This document shows positions 7,605-13,788 of a stretch of 13,788 nt of DNA, piece by piece. This DNA comes from Pseudomonadota bacterium (lineage in GTDB: Bacteria; Pseudomonadota; Gammaproteobacteria; Steroidobacterales; Steroidobacteraceae). The notes under the pieces are model-generated. The model searched no databases and had not been told where the DNA came from. It saw only the letters and a program-made list of their open reading frames with translations. The translations under genes were made by a program, and so were the position numbers. Location of the stretch: positions 1 to 13,788 of the forward strand of contig JAEYUC010000094.1 of the NCBI GenBank assembly GCA_023433705.1, written 5' to 3'. How positions within the stretch are numbered: the first letter of the stretch is position 1; each line of letters starts with the position of its first letter.

Positions 7605-9635
7605 ATGCGCGGGGTGAAGTACCCGCATCTCTTCGCGCCGCTCGATCTCGGGCCCGTCCGCCTCGCGAACCGGATCGTGATGGGCTCCATGCACACCGGG
7701 CTCGAAGACCGCGCGAGCGATTTCCCGAAACTGGCCGAGTATTTCGCCGCGCGTGCGCGCGGCGGCGCGGGTCTGCTCGTGAGCGGCGGCATCGCGCCGA
7801 ATCGCGCGGGGTGGGCCAAGCCGTTCGCGGGAAAATTGTCGTCGACGCGTGAAGTGGCGCGCCACCGGCTCGTGACGGACGCCGTGCACGAGGCCGGCGG
7901 AAAGATCTGCATGCAGATCCTGCACACCGGCCGCTACGCGTATCACCCGTTTTCGGTGGCGCCGAGCGCGTTACGCGCGCCGATCAGCCGTTTCAAGCCG
8001 CGCGAGCTTTCCTCCGATGGCGTGCGCGACCAGATCGCGGACTTCGTCGATTGCGCGGTGCTCGCGGGCGAGGCCGGATACGACGGCGTCGAGGTGATGG
8101 GCTCGGAGGGCTATTTCATCAACGAGTTCCTCGCGCCGCGCACCAACCGCCGCACGGACGAGTGGGGCGGATCGCTCGAGAATCGCGCGCGCCTCGCGCT
8201 CGAGATCGTGCGCCAGACGCGCGCCGCCGTCGGTCGTGATTTCATCATCATCTTCCGCATCTCCGGGCTCGACCTCGTCGAAGGCGGTGGCACGGGCGCC
8301 GAGGTCGAATGGCTCGCGTCGCAGATGGAAGGCGCGGGCGCGAGCATGCTGAATACCGGTATCGGCTGGCACGAGGCGCGCATTCCGACGATCGCGGGCA
8401 TGGTGCCGCGCGGTGCGTTCGGCTGGGTGACGAAGCGCATCAAGGCGGCGACGCGGCTGCCCGTGATCGCGACGAACCGGTACAACGTGGCGCAAGATGC
8501 CGAGGCGCTGCTCGCGAGCGGCGGCGCGGACATGATTTCGATGGCGCGGCCGCTGCTCGCGGATCCGGACCTGCCGCGCAAGGTCGCGGCGGGCCGCGAG
8601 GATGAGGTGAACACGTGCATTGCGTGTAACCAGGGCTGCCTCGATCGCGTGTTCGAGAACAAGCGCGCGACCTGTCTCGTGAATCCGCAGGCGGCCTACG
8701 AGACCGAGATCCTGCTGCCGCGCGTGTCGCATGCGAAGCGTATCGCCGTGATCGGCGCGGGCCCCGCGGGGCTGGCGTGCGCGACGGCGCTCGGCGAGCG
8801 GGGACATCGCGTGACGTTGTTCGAGCGCGCGCACGAGATCGGCGGGCAGTTCCGTTACGCGCGCGAGGTGCCGGGCAAGGAGGATTTCCACGAGACGTTG
8901 CGCTACTTCGCGCGGCGCATCGAGCTCACCGGCATCGAGTTGCGATTGAACACCGTTGCCGAACCGAAGCTGCTGTCCGCGGAGGAGTTCGACGAATACA
9001 TCGTCGCGAGTGGCGTCGCGGCGAGAGTGCCGGACATTCCGGGCATGGCTCACGAGAAGGTCATCAGTTACCCGGATCTGCTGTCGGGCACGAAGACGGC
9101 GGGCGCGAGCGTCGCCATCGTCGGGGCCGGGGGAATCGGCTTCGACGTCGCGACGTTCCTGACGACGCGGCACGTCGACACGGGCGCCGACGCGGCGGAC
9201 GAGTACTTCTCGGAGTGGGGCATCGATCGCACGATGACCGAGCGCGGTGGGATCCTGCCGCAGAGGCCGGTGGCGTCGCCGCGGCGTGTCTATCTACTGC
9301 AGCGCAAGGCCTCGAAGCTCGGCGCCACGCTCGGCAAGACCACGGGGTGGATCCATCGCACCGCGCTGAAACATCGCGGCGTGGTCATGCGCAACGGCGT
9401 GAATTACCTGGGCATCGACGACGCGGGATTGCACATTTCGACCGAAGCCGGCCCGGAGGTGCTCGCGGTCGACAACGTCATCATCTGCGCGGGCCAGGAG
9501 TCGGTGAACGAGCTCGCGACGTCGCTCGCGGTATTCGGGCGCCCGGTGCACGTGATCGGCGGCGCGTTGCTCGCGGCCGAGCTCGACGCCGAGCGTGCGA
9601 TCCGCGAAGGCGTTACGCTGGCGGCGAGGATATGA
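7605..9635 (+). CDS. fadH: 2,4-dienoyl-CoA reductase (NADPH), iron-sulfur flavoenzyme
   Basis: This 676-residue enzyme reduces 2,4-dienoyl-CoA formed when unsaturated fatty acids enter beta-oxidation. It has an FMN-binding Old-Yellow-Enzyme barrel at about 5-345 and FAD/NADPH-binding Rossmann folds at about 378-676. Key residues match E. coli FadH with a shift of four: Y170 in GSEGYFINEF, H256 in GIGWHEARIPT, and the 4Fe-4S cysteines C338, C341, C345 and C357. Nucleotide-binding loops are GAGPAG at 384-389 and GAGGIGFD at 507-514. The closing VDNVIICAGQE and LDAERAIREG also match. The start is the ATG at 7605; the GTG at 7614 is a fair alternative, since it would give MKYPHLFAPLDLG, and neither has a strong ribosome-binding site. 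The stop overlaps the next gene by 4 bp. No other fatty-acid genes are visible here. Confidence 0.96.
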   Translation: MRGVKYPHLFAPLDLGPVRLANRIVMGSMHTGLEDRASDFPKLAEYFAARARGGAGLLVSGGIAPNRAGWAKPFAGKLSSTREVARHRLVTDAVHEAGGKICMQILHTGRYAYHPFSVAPSALRAPISRFKPRELSSDGVRDQIADFVDCAVLAGEAGYDGVEVMGSEGYFINEFLAPRTNRRTDEWGGSLENRARLALEIVRQTRAAVGRDFIIIFRISGLDLVEGGGTGAEVEWLASQMEGAGASMLNTGIGWHEARIPTIAGMVPRGAFGWVTKRIKAATRLPVIATNRYNVAQDAEALLASGGADMISMARPLLADPDLPRKVAAGREDEVNTCIACNQGCLDRVFENKRATCLVNPQAAYETEILLPRVSHAKRIAVIGAGPAGLACATALGERGHRVTLFERAHEIGGQFRYAREVPGKEDFHETLRYFARRIELTGIELRLNTVAEPKLLSAEEFDEYIVASGVAARVPDIPGMAHEKVISYPDLLSGTKTAGASVAIVGAGGIGFDVATFLTTRHVDTGADAADEYFSEWGIDRTMTERGGILPQRPVASPRRVYLLQRKASKLGATLGKTTGWIHRTALKHRGVVMRNGVNYLGIDDAGLHISTEAGPEVLAVDNVIICAGQESVNELATSLAVFGRPVHVIGGALLAAELDAERAIREGVTLAARI

Positions 9636-10435
9636 GCGGCTTCGACGGACATCGGGGATCGAGGAGCGACGGCGGCAATGGCGGCAGCCCGCATCTGCAG
9701 CTGGACCTGCTGGAGGAAAACGCGCGCGGTGAAAAGGGGGACCGCCCCCACAGCCCCCCGCGCATCCGCGTGAGCGCGCGAGCGCGACGATTGTCGGTGC
9801 GCGTCTATCCGGATGCGCGCGTCGAGGTGGTCGTTCCTCCGCGCGCGCGTCCACGTGATGTGGAACGGTTCCTCACCGAGCACCGCGAGTGGATAGAAAC
9901 GCGCCGCGCGTCGGCATTGCGCAACAAGCCGGTTCCTGAGCTGTTTCCGCCGCCGGTCGTCGCATTCGCGGCCACGGGTGAGAGCTGGCGCGTCCACTTG
10001 GCCGGCGAAGCGGGACGTCCGTCGATCCGGGAGCGGGATGAAGTACTGAGCATCGGTGGACCCGCGGATGCGCTGCGCGAGGCGTTGCGCGCCTGGCTCA
10101 TGCGCGCGGCGCGCGAACGGCTGGAGCCGCGTGTCGCCGCGTTGTCCGCGACGATGGGCGTCCCGTATGCACGGGTTTCGATCCGCCGCCAGCGATCGCG
10201 CTGGGGCAGCTGCTCGGTGCGGGGTACCATCAGTCTCAACGCCTGCCTGCTGTTCCAGCGGCCTGAAGTGGTCGACTACCTCATCGTTCACGAACTCACA
10301 CACGTGACACACATGAATCATTCGGCGCGTTTCTGGGCGGCTGTCGAGCGGCAGTGCGCGGACTGGCGTGCGCTCGATCGCCAGCTGCTGCAGGGTTGGC
10401 GCAACGTGCCGCGTTGGGTTTTCTCGGAAGAGTGA
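9632..10435 (+). CDS. YgjP-type zinc metallopeptidase (DUF45/M48-like)
   Basis: This 267-residue protein carries the YgjP/DUF45 signature. RRQRSRWGSC at 185-194 precedes the zinc site HELTH at 220-224, with E221 as likely catalytic base and H230 in MNHSARFW as probable third ligand. The C-terminal phrase ends in RNVPRW. The fold around 45-90 (RRLSVRVYPDARVEVVVPP, then REWIE) is the usual N-terminal part of the family. The first roughly 43 residues are glycine- and charge-rich and look like an extension, since the family is usually shorter. Part of this extension is encoded by a G-run/C-run hairpin (see 9731-9760). The ATG overlaps the fadH stop (ATGA) and is preceded by GGCGAGGAT. kynA begins 1 nt after its stop. 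The biological substrate of YgjP proteins is not established. Confidence 0.88.
   Translation: MSGFDGHRGSRSDGGNGGSPHLQLDLLEENARGEKGDRPHSPPRIRVSARARRLSVRVYPDARVEVVVPPRARPRDVERFLTEHREWIETRRASALRNKPVPELFPPPVVAFAATGESWRVHLAGEAGRPSIRERDEVLSIGGPADALREALRAWLMRAARERLEPRVAALSATMGVPYARVSIRRQRSRWGSCSVRGTISLNACLLFQRPEVVDYLIVHELTHVTHMNHSARFWAAVERQCADWRALDRQLLQGWRNVPRWVFSEE
9731..9760 (+). repeat. G-run/C-run hairpin inside the YgjP-like coding region
   Basis: GGGGG at 9736-9740 and CCCCC at 9745-9749 flank a 4-nt loop (ACCG), and another run of six C follows at 9754-9759. The segment encodes residues 34-43 of the metallopeptidase, which are not conserved in the family. The composition differs from the flanking codons, and it resembles the small palindromes often scattered between genes. 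That it is an in-frame repeat insertion is inference. Confidence 0.45.
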
Positions 10436-10436
10436 A

Positions 10437-11276
10437 ATGAACGACGAAAAGGTAGATCCGAAGTTCGAAGGCGTGCACTGGGACCTGGGCACATCCCAGT
10501 CCTATGGCGAGTACCTGCAGCTCGACAAGCTGCTGAACGCGCAGAAGCCCAATTCCATCGAGCAGGACGAGATGTTGTTCATCATCGTCCACCAGGTCTC
10601 GGAATTGTGGATGCGGCTGTTCCTGCACGAACTCGGCGCGGTGTTCGAATGCGTGCGGCGCGACAACCTGGATCCCTCGTTCAAGATGCTGGCTCGCATC
10701 TCGCGACTGCAGGAAGAGCTGCTCGGCGCGTGGAGCGTGTTGTCGACGCTGACGCCGTTCGAATATTCCTCGTTCCGCAACACGTTGGGGCGCTCGTCGG
10801 GTTTCCAGTCGTTCCAGTACCGGATGCTGGAGTTCCAGCTCGGCAACAAGAACCGCGACGTGATCGCCGTGCACAAGCGCGATCCGGCGGCGTACGAGAA
10901 ACTGGAGCGCGCGCTGCACGCACCATCCATCTACGACGAAGTGCTGCGGCTGCTGTCGCGCCGCGGTTACGGGATTCCGGACGAGCTCATCGAACGGGAT
11001 TTCTCGCAGCCGCACGTGGCGTCGAAGGCCGTCACCGCGGCCTGGCTCGGCGTCTATCACAACGCGGAGAAGGACTGGGATCTCTACGAGCTGGCCGAAC
11101 GCCTGACCGATCTCGACCAGAAGTTCCAGTTATGGCGCTTCCATCACTTGAAGACGGTCGAGCGCGTCATCGGCTACAAGCCCGGCACCGGCGGCACCGC
11201 CGGCGTCTCCTATCTCGCGAAGGCGCTCGAGCTCAAGTTCTTTCCGGAGCTGTGGCACGTCCGGACGTCGATGTGA
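10437..11276 (+). CDS. kynA: Tryptophan 2,3-dioxygenase
   Basis: This 279-residue heme enzyme opens the indole ring of L-tryptophan with O2 to give N-formylkynurenine, the first step of the kynurenine pathway. Key residues line up with the Xanthomonas campestris enzyme with a shift of three: H52 (substrate-side His) in IIVHQVSELWMR, Y110 and R114 in FEYSSFRNTLG, the heme axial ligand H237 in WRFHHLKTVERVIG, and T251 in KPGTGGTAGVSYL. The end FFPELWHVRTSM is also typical. The ATG at 10437 lies 1 nt after the YgjP-like stop, with GGAAGAG as ribosome-binding site. Genes for formamidase (kynB) and kynureninase (kynU) are absent from the window. A long inverted repeat begins 5 nt after the stop. 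Confidence 0.97.
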   Translation: MNDEKVDPKFEGVHWDLGTSQSYGEYLQLDKLLNAQKPNSIEQDEMLFIIVHQVSELWMRLFLHELGAVFECVRRDNLDPSFKMLARISRLQEELLGAWSVLSTLTPFEYSSFRNTLGRSSGFQSFQYRMLEFQLGNKNRDVIAVHKRDPAAYEKLERALHAPSIYDEVLRLLSRRGYGIPDELIERDFSQPHVASKAVTAAWLGVYHNAEKDWDLYELAERLTDLDQKFQLWRFHHLKTVERVIGYKPGTGGTAGVSYLAKALELKFFPELWHVRTSM

Positions 11277-11280
11277 AGAG

Positions 11281-11379
11281 GGTGCCTGGCACGGAAAACC
11301 CGGGATAACTTTGCCGGTTCTTGGTGCCAGGCACTGTAATCCGGTAGAAAATTATCCCGGGTTTTCCGTGCCAGGCACC
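11281..11379. repeat. Perfect 28-bp inverted repeat built of GTGCCWGGCAC palindromes
   Basis: The arms 11281-11308 and 11352-11379 are exact reverse complements, separated by 43 nt. Each arm carries the 11-bp palindrome GTGCCTGGCAC or its complement (11282-11292 and 11368-11378), and a third copy stands alone in the loop at 11324-11334. The element fills the gap between the convergent stops of kynA (11276) and the subtilase (11386). No T-run follows on either strand, so it is not a textbook intrinsic terminator, but it could form a strong bidirectional mRNA 3' stem. The copy at 5-48 makes it a dispersed family of REP/BIME type. The link to RAYT transposases is a guess, since none is encoded here. 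Confidence 0.85.
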
Positions 11380-11385
11380 GTCTTA

Positions 11386-13557
11386 CTACTCGGGCGCGAC
11401 CCAGGTGTTGATGGACATGGTGTGCGAGGTGCCGACGGAGCTGCCGATCGGGCTGGGGTAGCCGTGGACCCAGGGGATGTCGCCGGTGTAGGGCGCCGCA
11501 TGGCCCCACAGGTAGGCGTCGCCCCAGAGATAGCCGTCTCCCCACAGGTAGCCATCACCCCACAGGTAGCCGTCGCCCCAGAGATAGCCGTCACCCCACA
11601 GGTAACCGTCGCCCCAGAGATAACCCTGATCGGCGAGCGTGCCGCCCGGGCTCGTGACCTCGAACGTCCCATCGTTGCGCTGGATCACGCGACCCTTGTA
11701 ATGCTGCGTGCCCGCGAGATCCGCGTGGATGTTGAGCCCCTGGTTGGCGCAGTTGCTCGCGGTGCCGTACACGGCGGCTTTCGCGTCCACGAGGCCAGTG
11801 CCCTGTTGCAGCACGCTGTACGCGAGTTGGCCCTGCGCGTTCACCGCGGGCCTGCCGCTCGCGATGAGGCGGCACTTCACCTGGTCCGGCGTGATGCCGT
11901 GATCGCGGCTGATGATCAGCGCCGCGACGCCCGACACGATCGCGGCCGCCTGCGACGTGCCCGACATCGTGAAGAAATCACCGTTGTTCATGAATGTCGG
12001 ATGGTCGACGGCGATCTTCTGGTACGTCGCCATGAACCCCCAGACGTGCCCGCCCGGCGCTACCAGGTCGGGCTTCACAAATCCTTCGAACGTCGGACCG
12101 GCCGCCGAGAACGAGGCGAGCCGGTCGTCGTTCCTGTTATTGGTGTAGTTGTCGGTCATCGCGCCGACCGTGATGACGTACGGGACATTGCCCGGTACGC
12201 CCACGGTCTGCGGCAGCGGTCCGCCATTGCCCGCTGATACGACGACGACGATGCCGGATTGCCACGCGCGCATCACGGCTTTATTGAGCGGATCGTCCCA
12301 ATAGCGCGAACGCGCCGGGGCCCCTAGCGAAAGATTGAGAACGCGGATGTTGTACGACTGCTTGTTGTTCAGCACCCAATCGATGCCGCGGATGACGGTC
12401 GCGTACGTGCTCGAGCCGTCCTCCGCGAATGCCTTGATCGAGATGATGCGGGCGTCGGGCGCAACGCCGAAGAAGCGGCCCGCGCCGTCCCGGCGGCTGC
12501 TCGCGATGAGGCTCGTGATGTGCGTGCCGTGGCCGTTCGTATCCGTCGAGACGGACGACCATTGCGCCTGCAACACGTTGTTGACCGCGTCGTATTGCGC
12601 GGCGACGCGCCCGTTGCCGAGCGAGTCCTTGTCGAGCGAATCGAGCTTCCAGTAACCCGTGTCGATGACGGCCACGCCGATGTCGCGGCCGCGGATGTTC
12701 GCGTTGTGCAGGTCGCGCGCGTTGACGTCGACCGGCACCGGATCGCCTTCGCCGAAGTTCGTCGTGTACGAGATCGCGACTTCGTCGATGTCCACGTTGT
12801 CGTCGCCGAACCGGCCGCTCATCGACGGCACGAAGCGGATCGCCGTGTCGCGACCGCGGAAGGCCGTGATGTTGTAGCTCTGGCTCGCGAACGCGTAGTC
12901 GTTGGCCGGGCCGTTGATCCGGCCGAGTTCGGTCCACGAACCGCCGCCGTTGCCGCTGGCTTGCACGGACACGTATTCGCCCGCCTCGAGGCTGTTGCGC
13001 AGGTACTTGAAACCGAGTGTGACGTTCGGCGCGTTCGAGGGCGTGGCGGCGCGGCGGTAGATGGACGCGCCGCGGCCCGTGAGGATCAGGCGTTTGCCGC
13101 CGCGATCGCTCCAGCCGAGCACGATGTGGCCGCCGTTCGGATTGTTGTCGTCGTTCTGCTCGACCCAGTCGCCATACCAGCGATGCGTGCCGTCGTTGTT
13201 GGCGAACGAGTCGCGCTCGAAGTCGTCGCGCACGTCGGCCGCGGCCTGCGTGACGACCCGCGAGTTGAGGGTGATCTGCTTGATGCCCGCGGTCTCGAGG
13301 ACGCGCTGGTGCTGGGTGTCCGTGAGATTGGCTTCCACCGCGTCGATGACGCCGAGGCGCGAAACGACCTTGCCACCCGCGGCAACGACGGCCGCCGCGG
13401 CCGCGTCCGTATCCGCCGCTTCGACGATGTAGCTGCGCACCGGCCCGGGCTTCGTCACGTCGGCTGCCGGCGTACCGGAGGTCGCCGCCGAGCAGGAAAT
13501 GAGTGCCGCGGCGCTCGCCGCAGCGATGACGGCGAACAAACCAATCTTCAACTTCAT
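11386..13557 (-). CDS. Subtilisin-like (S8) lipoprotein protease with beta-rich insert domain and YLWGD repeat tail
   Basis: This 723-residue exported serine peptidase has a signal peptide ending in a lipobox, L19-I20-S21-C22. Ser at +2 after the Cys points to the outer membrane. Residues 41-102 resemble an I9-type propeptide (YIVEAADTD, then GGKVVSRLGVIDAVEANLT). Residues 110-266 form a separate beta-rich region (DDFERDSFANNDG, NGGGSWTELG, then DNVDIDEVAISY) like the jelly-roll sandwiches of surface proteins. The S8 domain spans about 290-598, with the triad D299 (VIDTGYW), H343 (NGHGTH) and S535 (SGTSQAAA), and oxyanion Asn444 (SAGN). Seven hexapeptide repeats follow at 645-686, then a 37-residue end. 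The ATG at 13557 is chosen over the one at 13584 because AGGGG lies 8 nt upstream and the signal peptide starts there. Substrate unknown. Confidence 0.93.
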   Translation of the reverse strand: MKLKIGLFAVIAAASAAALISCSAATSGTPAADVTKPGPVRSYIVEAADTDAAAAAVVAAGGKVVSRLGVIDAVEANLTDTQHQRVLETAGIKQITLNSRVVTQAAADVRDDFERDSFANNDGTHRWYGDWVEQNDDNNPNGGHIVLGWSDRGGKRLILTGRGASIYRRAATPSNAPNVTLGFKYLRNSLEAGEYVSVQASGNGGGSWTELGRINGPANDYAFASQSYNITAFRGRDTAIRFVPSMSGRFGDDNVDIDEVAISYTTNFGEGDPVPVDVNARDLHNANIRGRDIGVAVIDTGYWKLDSLDKDSLGNGRVAAQYDAVNNVLQAQWSSVSTDTNGHGTHITSLIASSRRDGAGRFFGVAPDARIISIKAFAEDGSSTYATVIRGIDWVLNNKQSYNIRVLNLSLGAPARSRYWDDPLNKAVMRAWQSGIVVVVSAGNGGPLPQTVGVPGNVPYVITVGAMTDNYTNNRNDDRLASFSAAGPTFEGFVKPDLVAPGGHVWGFMATYQKIAVDHPTFMNNGDFFTMSGTSQAAAIVSGVAALIISRDHGITPDQVKCRLIASGRPAVNAQGQLAYSVLQQGTGLVDAKAAVYGTASNCANQGLNIHADLAGTQHYKGRVIQRNDGTFEVTSPGGTLADQGYLWGDGYLWGDGYLWGDGYLWGDGYLWGDGYLWGDAYLWGHAAPYTGDIPWVHGYPSPIGSSVGTSHTMSINTWVAPE
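11500..11625 (-). repeat. Seven 18-bp tandem repeats encoding GYLWGD
   Basis: The array is exactly 7 x 18 bp and in frame: six GYLWGD units and a final AYLWGH. Two codon styles exist. Type A uses TAT and CTC for Tyr-Leu, and type B uses TAC and CTG. In coding order the units run A-B-A-B-B-A-B, which suggests growth partly by 36-bp A-B steps. The peptide is constant while silent sites vary, so the peptide itself appears to be under selection. Confidence 0.95.
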
Positions 13558-13565
13558 CGAATTCG

Positions 13566-13570
13566 CCCCT
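13566..13570 (-). promoter_or_regulatory. Ribosome-binding site of the subtilase gene
   Basis: AGGGG on the minus strand lies 8 nt before the ATG at 13555-13557. It supports this start over the ATG nine codons upstream, which would add residues in front of the signal peptide. Confidence 0.75.
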
Positions 13571-13578
13571 GTTCGTGG

Positions 13579-13603
13579 CCCCAATTCGCTTGCGCGAATG
13601 GGG
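13579..13603 (-). promoter_or_regulatory. Leader hairpin with GCAA loop upstream of the subtilase
   Basis: Read on the coding strand, CCCCATTCGC, GCAA and GCGAATTGGGG form a 10-bp stem with one bulged base and a GNRA-type tetraloop. The stem ends 8 nt before the ribosome-binding site. No T-run follows, so a terminator is unlikely. It could stabilise the mRNA 5' end, tune translation, or be a palindromic operator read as DNA. I cannot choose between these from sequence alone. Confidence 0.55.
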
Positions 13604-13689
13604 TCATTAGAGGCGGGGAGGTCGAATCGACACCGTGCGTGTGTGATCCCGTTCTCGGGGAAAATGTGACCGACGTCTAATAAGAGCCG

Positions 13690-13718
13690 GTCAAATCCGG
13701 CCGCTATGTCAAAGCCGG
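13690..13718 (-). promoter_or_regulatory. Direct repeat GTCAAANCCGG in the subtilase upstream region
   Basis: GTCAAATCCGG (13690-13700) and GTCAAAGCCGG (13708-13718) share 10 of 11 bases at a period of 18 bp. They lie about 130-160 bp upstream of the start codon. On the coding strand both contain TTGAC, so they may be promoter -35 elements or tandem regulator sites. No good -10 box stands at the right distance. Otherwise 13604-13788 shows no gene. Confidence 0.35.
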
Positions 13719-13788
13719 GGAAGCTCTGAGCCGTCGGTGCCGGGTGAGAAATCGCTGAGTTGGCTCTTCGATCGGCGCGTTCCGCGCA

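Noticed and set aside
7971..9173. 400-codon frame on the minus strand
   Set aside because: It lies opposite fadH, which is certain from its active-site residues. Its composition is Arg/His/Ala-rich with no motif.
8777..9631. Long upstream extension of the metallopeptidase frame
   Set aside because: It runs through fadH in a second frame and has shadow composition. The ATG at 9632 with GGCGAGGAT before it is the sensible start.
11281..11379. Classical rho-independent terminator
   Set aside because: The stem is strong, but there is no T-run on either strand and the loop is 43 nt long. It is listed as a repeat instead.
11500..11625. CRISPR-like array
   Set aside because: The repeats are contiguous 18-bp units with no spacers and are in frame within a protein.
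12520..13680. 386-codon plus-strand frame
   Set aside because: It is antisense to the subtilase catalytic and N-terminal regions, with valine/arginine-rich low-information sequence.
13664..13712. Sigma70 promoter using the TTGACA/TTGACC boxes upstream of the subtilase
   Set aside because: No acceptable -10 hexamer lies 16-18 bp away from either box; the best is TCACAT at 19 bp.

Overview
The window looks like chromosomal DNA from a high-GC Gram-negative bacterium, most likely a gammaproteobacterium. The FadH and TatD proteins follow the E. coli proteins closely. The tryptophan 2,3-dioxygenase keeps the Xanthomonas-type active-site residues at a constant offset. There is a lipobox-bearing exported protease and an inner-membrane adaptor/ABC efflux operon. 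A Xanthomonadales/Steroidobacter-like source is a guess; nothing here fixes the genus. I see no tRNA, rRNA, CRISPR, integrase or transposase.

Layout. (1) Positions 1-2017, minus strand: a membrane acyltransferase of the HGSNAT/NagX type followed 15 bp later by tatD, ending in a palindromic repeat at the window edge. (2) Positions 2018-2394: a divergent intergenic region. (3) Positions 2395-7578, plus strand: a tightly packed MacAB-like export operon (adaptor, ATPase, two different FtsX-type permeases, and a secreted protein with a C-terminal TPR-like segment). (4) Positions 7605-11276, plus strand: fadH, a YgjP-type zinc metallopeptidase and tryptophan 2,3-dioxygenase. The first two overlap by 4 bp and the last two are 1 bp apart. 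(5) Positions 11281-11379: a perfect 28-bp inverted repeat built from GTGCCWGGCAC palindromes, between convergent genes. (6) Positions 11386-13557, minus strand: a large predicted lipoprotein subtilase with an extra beta-rich domain before the catalytic domain and seven YLWGD-type hexapeptide repeats at the C-terminus. Its leader carries a hairpin with a GCAA loop.

How the genes work together. The efflux operon should build one inner-membrane/periplasm export machine that relies on an outer-membrane channel encoded elsewhere. FadH finishes beta-oxidation of unsaturated fatty acids and tryptophan dioxygenase opens the kynurenine route. Their pairing with a YgjP peptidase is one of position, not of an obvious shared pathway. 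I do not see a clear new multi-gene system. The least ordinary items are the repeat-tailed lipoprotein protease with its leader structure, and the palindromic repeat family that sits next to gene 3' ends.
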